DNA from: Ignavibacteria bacterium
GTDB lineage: Bacteria > Bacteroidota > Ignavibacteria > Ignavibacteriales > Melioribacteraceae
Length of the DNA: 12,430 nt
Direction of reading: 5' to 3'
Assembly: GCA_027347545.1 (NCBI GenBank)
Contig: DAIEQT010000470.1
Coordinates: 1-12,430 of the forward strand
Shown here: one piece after another, positions 7,040-12,430 of the stretch
How positions within the stretch are numbered: the stretch's first letter is position 1
Layout of the letters: every line of letters begins with the position of its first letter
Translations under genes and position numbers: made by a program
The notes under the pieces: model-generated
The model's database searches: none
Told to the model about the DNA's origin: nothing
The model's input: only the letters and a program-made list of their open reading frames with translations

Positions 7040-7657
7040 ATGAAAAAGATAGTTGTTTTGTTTTGCTTAGTTTTTTTTACGGGGTGCTCTTCATATCAAG
7101 TAGATGAAAAATATTCTAGCTTACCAACTCTTTTAGAACACATTGAACTGCCTCCAATACCGCAAAGAATTATTGATCCGGATTTTCGTTTAACAATTAA
7201 AATGCTGGTTGATGAAAATGGGAAAGTAGCTAAAGCTTATCTTTTGCGAGGAAGCGGGCTGCCGGGTTGGGATTCGCTTGCAATCAACTCAATCAAAAAG
7301 TGGAAATATGAAGCGGCGATACTGGAGGATAAACCGGTTAGCATTTGGCTGGTTCAAAAAGTAAAAGTCCAATTTGAAAACCCTTGCTGTATTATACTAT
7401 CGCAAATAGTATGCAGTTCATACGACACAGCTAATGTGGTTATGAAAAAGTTAAAAGAAGGAATGGATTTTGGTGAGCTGGCTACAACGTACTCATGCGA
7501 TTCTTCTAAAGCCGCCAAAGGATTTATAGGTCCCAAAGATGTGTTTCGCTACACTCCTGAGATTTGCCGGGTTTTAAAAAGGCTTTCGATTGGTGAATAC
7601 ACACAACCATTGGAATTTGGAAAGCGGTATGTAATTTTTAAGAGAATGAAAAATTAG
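7040..7657 (+). CDS. Lipoprotein joining a TonB C-terminal-like domain to a parvulin-like domain
   Basis: A 205-residue predicted lipoprotein. The signal ends in a lipobox FTGC (Cys16) with Ser at +2, which in Gram-negatives usually means outer-membrane sorting. Residues about 45-112 look like a TonB C-terminal domain, with LTIKMLVDENGKVAKAYLLR, SLAINSIKKWKYEAA and the closing VQKVKVQF strand. Residues about 119-203 match the parvulin/PpiC rotamase pattern: LSQIVCSSYDTANVVMKKLK, then EGMDFGELATTYSCDSS, KGFIG, VLKRLSIGEYTQPLEF and YVIFK. The His of the usual SHILV is Gln122, and the His of the usual YHIIK is Val198, so prolyl isomerase activity is doubtful. The ATG at 7040 gives a textbook signal. 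It has no membrane anchor helix, so it is not a classical energy-transducing TonB. The combination suggests an envelope protein-protein interaction role. Confidence 0.8.
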   Translation: MKKIVVLFCLVFFTGCSSYQVDEKYSSLPTLLEHIELPPIPQRIIDPDFRLTIKMLVDENGKVAKAYLLRGSGLPGWDSLAINSIKKWKYEAAILEDKPVSIWLVQKVKVQFENPCCIILSQIVCSSYDTANVVMKKLKEGMDFGELATTYSCDSSKAAKGFIGPKDVFRYTPEICRVLKRLSIGEYTQPLEFGKRYVIFKRMKN

Positions 7658-7663
7658 TGACCG

Positions 7664-7715
7664 GAGAAATTCTGAACTACGAGTTAACTTAAAATGTTAA
7701 CAAGGTACATTTCTC
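7664..7715. repeat. Nested inverted repeats upstream of the second VOC gene
   Basis: GAGAAAT (7664-7670) pairs with ATTTCTC (7709-7715). Inside it, GTTAAC (7683-7688) can pair with GTTAAC (7696-7701) over a 7-base loop. The structure lies between the lipoprotein stop and the AAGGA site at 7731. No T-run follows, so it is not a standard terminator. A leader structure or operator is possible, but chance is not excluded in such AT-rich sequence. Confidence 0.3.
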
Positions 7716-7741
7716 AATTAATAAATTAGAAAGGAACATCT

Positions 7742-8113
7742 ATGGCCAATGTATTAAACTGGTTTGAAATTCCCGTAAGTGATATGGCACGCGCAGTAAA
7801 ATTTTACTGTGAGGTTATGGGCTACAAATCAATGTCTCAAATGAATATGGGTGGACTTGATATGTCTATCTTTCCGATGGAGGGAGAAGGGATTGGCGGT
7901 TCACTTTGCAAGGGCGAATGGTACAGTCCATCTCAGGAGGGCGCTGTTGTCTACTTAAATGCAAATCCGGATTTGAATATTCCTCTTTCTAAAGTAGAAC
8001 AAGCCGGAGGAAAAATAATTATGCCCAAGAAGTTAATTACAGAAGAAATTGGTTATATGGCGATTTTCATAGATAGCGAAGGGAATAGAATAGCGTTTCA
8101 TTCCAACAAATAA
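7742..8113 (+). CDS. VOC-family (glyoxalase/bleomycin-resistance-like) protein
   Basis: A 123-residue vicinal-oxygen-chelate protein. It begins NWFEIPVSDMARAVKFYCEV, the common first strand and helix of this family with Glu9 where many members have a metal-binding His. The second repeat contains AVVYLNANPDLNIPLSKVEQAGGKII, then IGYMAIFIDSEGNRIAFHS, the typical closing D-x-E-G-N-x-I-x-x-H-S motif. The WFEIPV/DSEGNRI pairing fits the branch often annotated as predicted enzymes related to lactoylglutathione lyase; the substrate is unknown. AAGGA at 7731-7735 stands 6 bases before the ATG. It is unrelated at the motif level to the VOC gene at 2921 beyond the shared fold. It has an 84-base leader with an inverted repeat, so it may have its own promoter, though I cannot point to convincing -35/-10 boxes. 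Confidence 0.86.
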   Translation: MANVLNWFEIPVSDMARAVKFYCEVMGYKSMSQMNMGGLDMSIFPMEGEGIGGSLCKGEWYSPSQEGAVVYLNANPDLNIPLSKVEQAGGKIIMPKKLITEEIGYMAIFIDSEGNRIAFHSNK

Positions 8114-8150
8114 TTACCTATAGCGGCTTGCACAATGCAAACCACTTCTT

Positions 8151-8291
8151 CTACAAATTATATTTTTTCTCTAGGTCTCTTGCGCGGTAAGTTAATCTAG
8201 CATTATCAACATCATCAATAATGTCTGCAAGGTATTTTGCTTTAGCTTTATCAACTATGTTTCTGAGATAGATTTCTAAGAGATATTTTAT
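8151..8291 (-). pseudogene. Unidentified coding-like tail, possible gene remnant
   Basis: On the - strand an open stretch of 46 codons runs from just after a TAA (8292-8294) to a TAG (8151-8153), with no start codon of its own. The predicted peptide is well formed and helical: LLEIYLRNIVDKAKAKYLAD, then IIDDVDNARLTYRARDLEKK and YNL. It lies one frame away from the decayed propeller gene and overlaps its last 41 bases. It looks like the C-terminus of some other protein, or of the original propeller protein, joined here by a deletion or frameshift. I do not recognise the family. Short AT-rich open frames arise by chance, so this stays tentative. The remaining 37 bases to the VOC stop show only a weak 5-base inverted repeat (8128-8140). 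Confidence 0.35.
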
Positions 8292-8985
8292 TTATGTTAA
8301 GCGAATAATTGAGGTAAGTATTTTTATTAGTAAGTATAGACTTTACAACTTTGCCGTTATAGACTAACGACAATGTTCCGTAACTGGAAACAAAAAGAGA
8401 ATCATTCCATAAAAAAGGGGCGGTCTTGTACAATATCAGATTATCGATGAACTTATTTTGCCGGGGGAATTTGACGGAACTTGCTTTTCCGTTTGAGTAA
8501 TACTAAAGGGTCGAATCTGTTTTTATATAAACGTTACCCCTCGAATCCTCAACAAAGTTATTTGCCACGTTGAAATTCGAACGGAATTTATGAGTCAGAT
8601 CGCGAAACTTTTTTCCATCATAGATTATAATCTTGCCAAGCTCGGAAGATATCCATAGTTGGTTTCTGCGATCCGCATAGATATTATAAATTCTGTCTGA
8701 AGATAGTTCGGGATAATTCCTAACGGAAAACGTCTTGAATTTTGTTCCATCAAATCGAACAAGACCGCCGTAAGTTGCCATCCAAATAATGCCGTTTTTA
8801 TCCCGGCAAATTCTGTTTACCGTATTTTGCGGCAATCCATTGTTTGAATTCCAGTTAGTAGTCACAAATGTTTCAGAGGGGGTTAGCTTTTTTATGCTTT
8901 TTAAAATTTGAGGCTGAGAACAAACGGTTAATAATCCCCAGAGCGAAAGAAGCGCTATAATTCCACCATATTTGAAATAATTCAC
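8251..8985 (-). pseudogene. Two-component-regulator propeller protein, interrupted by in-frame TAG and truncated
   Basis: The gene begins at GTG 8985 directly after an in-frame TAG, so no longer start exists. It encodes a signal peptide (GGIIALLSLWGLLTVCS) and then reg_prop beta-propeller repeats: NGLPQNTVNRICRDKNGIIW with GGLVRFDG, then LSSDRIYNIYADRRNQLWIS with KIIIYDGKKF, then FVEDSRGNVYIKTDSTL. At 8503-8505 a TAG stops it after 160 residues. The same frame continues with clearly propeller-like sequence (YYSNGKASSVKFPR, then DSLFVSSYGTLSLVYNGK) for 83 more codons to a TGA at 8251. Family members are normally many hundred residues long, with many propeller repeats, a Y_Y_Y domain, and a histidine kinase or other output domain. 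All of that is missing. The first 160 residues could still be made, but as a sensor the gene is dead. Confidence 0.8.
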
Positions 8986-9023
8986 CTAGAAATCCAAACT
9001 TGTGCTTTCGTATTAACGAGCTA

Positions 9024-9052
9024 ATATTAGGTTAATAAAGTAAACAAATCAA
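9024..9052 (-). promoter_or_regulatory. Possible sigma-70-type promoter of the propeller gene
   Basis: Read on the - strand, TTGATT (9047-9052) is followed after 17 bases by TAATAT (9024-9029), about 39 bases before the GTG start at 8985. Spacing and boxes fit a housekeeping-type promoter. Bacteroidota often use a different consensus, so the call depends on the host lineage. Confidence 0.4.
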
Positions 9053-9075
9053 CGATAAAGATTGAAGGAGAGACT

Positions 9076-12000
9076 CTATTTATTTGATTTATCAATCAAA
9101 GATTCGAAATACTTCCGAATCAAATTTTCGTAATCCTTTTTATAACCCTCCCGGACAGCTTTTTGCAGCTCATCGCGCAGTTTATTTTTGCCTTCATCAG
9201 TAGAAAGAATTAGCTCTGGAGGAGTATTACGTGCAACATTCTCTCCGGTGTTTGACTTTCTATCCTTCTCGAAATCACGTTCATTTACAGAACGTTGTGC
9301 ATCTATAAGTTTCGATAGGATTTTCTCCTGCTGTTTAATCAATTCGTCATCAACTTTTTCCGGTTGAAGATTTGTAACAACTTCTTTCATTTCATTTAGA
9401 ATCTTCTCAAGATTCGAAGCCAAGCGTTTAGATTGTCCCGATTGTTTCGCCTCTTGGTTTAACTGCTCTAAAGATTTGCGAATGGCTTCCTGTTGTTGCG
9501 CAAGCCGCTGCATTTGACTCATCATCTCTTGAGATAGTTTGCCTTGGTTCATCATTTGCGTAAGCTGGTTTAAACTCATTTGCTGTTGCGCCATCTGCTG
9601 AAGCTGCTGCATCATACTCATCATTCCACCCCCTTGACCGCCCTGCATAAGCTGATCCATTCCGCCTTTTAACATACTAGCCGCTTCATTTAATTGCCCC
9701 ATAGCGTTTATCTGATTGCGGTATGCAAGCTGAGCACCAGGTGTTTGCATTGTTGAAATTGCCTGCTGCATTTCCGAGAGAGCAGCGCCAAGAGCTTTTC
9801 CCATTTCCGGTGAAATTGCAAAGGTCTTTTGTGAAAGCGTACTCATATTTTGCAGAACCTTGTTCAAGCTGCTCTGAATTTCCTTTTGTTCTCGAGCCGC
9901 TTTATCGAATTCCTTTGAGTAAGGACTAAACTGCTCTGTTTTATTTTTTAAACCTTCTTGCTGTTTTGAAAGATCGAGAAGGTCATTCAAAATTTTAGCC
10001 ATATCCCAAAATGTTTTCATCTGATTCATCTGCTGCATAGACGATTGCATATTTTTCGTCTGCTGTTTCAAGCTTTTCATATTTTCGGAAAGCTGCTGCT
10101 GGTTGTTCATTGCTTGCTGTTTCATCATTTGCTGCAAGTCTTTCATTGCTTCATCAGAAATCTCTTCATTATTCTGTTTATCGAATTGTTCAGCAAGCTT
10201 CTGCATCTCATCTTTTGGCATATCTTTTAACGCACTCATCTTATCTTGAGCATCCTTCATTGCGTCATCAAGTTTTTTCAGACTTTCAGATATGTCTTTT
10301 TGTTTCTTCGCAAGCTCATTCCGTTTTTGCGAGTCGTTAAGATTGGCTTGCTCAGTCTGCTTTTTCAACTCATCAATTTTTTCTGATAGGTCTTCTGTGC
10401 GCTTTATCAGCTCATCAACCTTCTGCTCTGCTTGTATTCGTTTGAGTAAATTTAAAGTACGCTCAATGCTTTTCTTAAAATATTCTTCGTTAGCCTTCAC
10501 TTCCTCCATAGACATCTGGACATTATCCCGCATCATATTTTTCAGCGATTCGCTCAATCGGCTGAGCGCATCCTTTAACTCCTTGCTATCGAACTTATTC
10601 ATCAACTCTTGCAGCTCATTATACTTCTGTAAGGTTTCTTCCGAGAGAAGGTTGTTCTTCATCAAATCCTTTTGCATTTCAGAAAGCTTTTGTGAAATAT
10701 CCCCTACTTTATCACCAAGCTGCTTAAACTTTTCAGCAGCCTTCTCAACACGCTCTTTTTCCTGCCAGGATATTTCTCTGTTGTTTACCTTCATGTCGTC
10801 GCTAATCTTTTTCATCTCTTGCTGAAGCCGTTCGGCTTCCTTCAAAGTTTCAGCAAGTTCTTTAGCAGAATTATTTTGAGCTTCATCAGACTTTGCTAAA
10901 ATCTGCTCTAGTGATGGAACAACGATTGTTAAACTTTCAGTTCTGGCAGATTTTGGACCATTAACATTATCGTTGTCAAAAACTTCTAAGTAGAAAGTAA
11001 GAGCTTCACCTTCGCCAAGATAAAGTGAAGCTAAATCCCAGACAAAGTAAACATCATCCTCTTTGTTCTCTTTAGAAATTGTAACCGGTGCTTTTGTAAA
11101 AGCTTCTTCAGGCTCTCTATACTTTGATTGCGACAACTTATAGTTAAGCTGCATCTGGGAAAAGCCGTAGTCATCGCTAATTTTTGAAATAAGAGAAATC
11201 TTTGTCTCATTACTCAAAGTAACATTTGTTGTTGGCGAGATTAGTTCAATGCCCGGAGGATTATCACTAAGCGTCTTAATCGAATAAGAAATTGGATTAG
11301 AATTTTCAAAACCTTGCTCGTCTGCAATTATTGTTTGGTAATCCATTTCCTTACTAATGAAAAATTCTGTAGAAGCATTTGTATAATTAACTTTCATCTG
11401 CCTTGATGAGCTATGGCTAAAAACAATTTTGGCTTTAGACAGTTCTCTGGAAGCAGAAACAGAAAGAAGAATTTTACTTCCCGGAAGCGCTGTTACATTT
11501 CCATTATCTTTTTGAGAAATTGTTGGTAGCTTAGAATAGGCTGGCGGAACAACTGTTAAGCTGAGAGACGAAATAATTGGTCGGTTAATAACCGAGATTT
11601 TGTACGTCTCACTAGTAATTCCATCAGCAGAAGCGTAGTAATTAGTCGTGCTTTTTAATGAAACAGCTTCGTAATTGAAATTTCCAAGTGAGTCGGAAGT
11701 AAGTTTTATTTCTGATGGCTCGGATTGCTCGGTTGTTTTGGTAAACAGTGTTAGTTCTGTCGGTTGTTTTCCAACGGTTCTAATACTGATGAAAACATTA
11801 TCTCCTTTTGTAATTTCCTTATTACCGGGTGAAACTTTAAACGCAAAAGCCGCTGGAGCCGAGAAATCTTTTTCATAATGGAATAAACGGTAAGCAGCGG
11901 AATTCAATGCCGGAATAAAAAACAAAGAAAGAGTTACTGCAGCAGCAGTAACTAAAGTTAAACGCAACATCTTTTTCGTGCGGGAAAAATCAACTACCGA

Positions 12001-12430
12001 AACAAAATTTATGTTCGCAGATTTTCTATAAACGCGCTCAAAGGCAGCTTCAACCAATTGAGTAGAATAATGTTGATTTGGATTCTCCATTAGTTGCAAT
12101 GCGTTGGAAAGCTCATCCCTAATTTCCGGGAATCTCTCGCCAATTTTTTTTGCGGCGTCTACATAATTTGGTTTGAGATACAAATAGAAATCCTTGATGA
12201 ATGGATAAACCACAAAAGCAATAAAAAGAAACACAAGCAGAGAGATAAAGCCGTAAAACAAGTCGGTTCTTTCGGAACTACTGTATTGTGCCATCGCTTC
12301 CAGAGATACATCGAGAAACAGGCAGAGGAAGGCGGAAAATACCCAGACAAGTAAACTGTTTATTCCGTCTCTCCGTTTTTCCAGTTCTACAACAGCACGG
12401 AGCTTATGATGTATTTCGTTTAAGTAACTA
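9076..12430 (-). CDS. Large DUF4175-like membrane protein with Gln/Met-rich coiled coil (5' partial)
   Basis: The frame is open to the right edge, giving 1117 readable residues. The ATG at 12294 is internal: the 45 codons upstream contain no ATG, GTG or TTG and encode the expected N-terminus (KLRAVVELEKRRDGINSLL, then a helix). Layout in readable numbering: membrane helices at about 22-40, 57-78 and 155-175; a beta-rich, Ig-like periplasmic region from about 190 to 490 (for example PPAYSKLP and ISDDYGFSQMQLNYKLS); then roughly 580 residues of charged coiled coil. Two stretches within it are unusually rich in Gln and Met, including MQGGQGGGMMSMMQQLQQMA. This architecture matches DUF4175 proteins of Bacteroidota and the related low-complexity proteins of alphaproteobacteria. 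The function is unknown; an envelope structural role is plausible. It ends 90 bases before the propeller remnant on the same strand. Confidence 0.82.
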   Translation of the reverse strand, partial: SYLNEIHHKLRAVVELEKRRDGINSLLVWVFSAFLCLFLDVSLEAMAQYSSSERTDLFYGFISLLVFLFIAFVVYPFIKDFYLYLKPNYVDAAKKIGERFPEIRDELSNALQLMENPNQHYSTQLVEAAFERVYRKSANINFVSVVDFSRTKKMLRLTLVTAAAVTLSLFFIPALNSAAYRLFHYEKDFSAPAAFAFKVSPGNKEITKGDNVFISIRTVGKQPTELTLFTKTTEQSEPSEIKLTSDSLGNFNYEAVSLKSTTNYYASADGITSETYKISVINRPIISSLSLTVVPPAYSKLPTISQKDNGNVTALPGSKILLSVSASRELSKAKIVFSHSSSRQMKVNYTNASTEFFISKEMDYQTIIADEQGFENSNPISYSIKTLSDNPPGIELISPTTNVTLSNETKISLISKISDDYGFSQMQLNYKLSQSKYREPEEAFTKAPVTISKENKEDDVYFVWDLASLYLGEGEALTFYLEVFDNDNVNGPKSARTESLTIVVPSLEQILAKSDEAQNNSAKELAETLKEAERLQQEMKKISDDMKVNNREISWQEKERVEKAAEKFKQLGDKVGDISQKLSEMQKDLMKNNLLSEETLQKYNELQELMNKFDSKELKDALSRLSESLKNMMRDNVQMSMEEVKANEEYFKKSIERTLNLLKRIQAEQKVDELIKRTEDLSEKIDELKKQTEQANLNDSQKRNELAKKQKDISESLKKLDDAMKDAQDKMSALKDMPKDEMQKLAEQFDKQNNEEISDEAMKDLQQMMKQQAMNNQQQLSENMKSLKQQTKNMQSSMQQMNQMKTFWDMAKILNDLLDLSKQQEGLKNKTEQFSPYSKEFDKAAREQKEIQSSLNKVLQNMSTLSQKTFAISPEMGKALGAALSEMQQAISTMQTPGAQLAYRNQINAMGQLNEAASMLKGGMDQLMQGGQGGGMMSMMQQLQQMAQQQMSLNQLTQMMNQGKLSQEMMSQMQRLAQQQEAIRKSLEQLNQEAKQSGQSKRLASNLEKILNEMKEVVTNLQPEKVDDELIKQQEKILSKLIDAQRSVNERDFEKDRKSNTGENVARNTPPELILSTDEGKNKLRDELQKAVREGYKKDYENLIRKYFESLIDKSNK

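Noticed and set aside
8128..8140. TTGCA-CAA-TGCAA hairpin between the second VOC gene and the - strand remnant, considered as a bidirectional terminator
   Set aside because: The stem is only 5 bases with a 3-base loop and lacks T-runs; too weak to call.
8503..8505. TAG as a recoded codon (pyrrolysine or general amber reassignment)
   Set aside because: Other genes here, such as the lipoprotein (7655-7657) and the large - strand gene (9076-9078), end naturally at TAG, so amber acts as a normal stop in this genome. Gene decay or sequence error is simpler.
10292..10825. A 177-codon open frame on the + strand opposite the large - strand gene
   Set aside because: It is rich in Ser, Phe and Cys with no domain pattern, which is what the antisense of a Lys/Glu/Gln-rich coiled coil produces. 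The - strand frame is clearly coding.
1..12430. CRISPR array, tRNA genes, insertion sequences, integrase or attachment repeats
   Set aside because: I looked for regularly spaced direct repeats, tRNA-like cloverleaf signatures and transposase or integrase motifs and saw none.

Overview
The window looks like a chromosomal stretch from an AT-rich Gram-negative bacterium of the Bacteroidota/Ignavibacteriota kind. The pointers are a very large DUF4175-like membrane protein with a Gln/Met-rich coiled coil, a protein with two-component-regulator propeller repeats, signal peptides ending in A-Q, an outer-membrane-type lipoprotein and a TonB C-terminal-like domain. This placement is inference from gene content only. 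I see no rRNA, tRNA, CRISPR array, integrase or insertion sequence.

Bases 1-6881 hold nine closely packed genes on the + strand. In order they are: an exported isoaspartyl peptidase/asparaginase (its start lies left of the window), a four-helix DUF1761-like membrane protein, a HAD phosphatase, a crotonase-family protein, a small VOC (glyoxalase-fold) protein, a GT-C-like polytopic membrane protein, a class D (OXA-type) beta-lactamase, a MOSC/mARC-like molybdenum-cofactor protein, and a small HEAT-repeat protein. Gaps are 0-70 bases. Three junctions are tight: VOC/GT-C overlaps by 14 bases, GT-C/beta-lactamase shares one base (TGATG), and MOSC/HEAT abuts (TAAATG). Co-transcription is therefore likely, but the products do not form one obvious pathway; this reads as an assortment operon.

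Bases 6882-8113 hold two more + strand genes with larger upstream gaps. The first is a lipoprotein joining a TonB C-terminal-like domain to a parvulin-like domain that lacks the usual histidines. The second is another VOC protein.

Bases 8151-8985 (- strand) hold gene debris. The first part of a propeller-repeat sensor gene is cut by an in-frame TAG, continues recognisably in the same frame to a TGA, and is followed in another frame by an unidentified coding-like tail. Bases 9076-12430 (- strand) are filled by the DUF4175-like protein, which is open to the right edge, so its true start is outside the window.

The most noteworthy items are the TonB_C-parvulin lipoprotein, the GT-C-like protein with altered acidic motif coupled to an apparently intact class D beta-lactamase, and the decayed propeller gene with its foreign-looking tail. 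I do not see a clear multi-gene defence or mobile system here.
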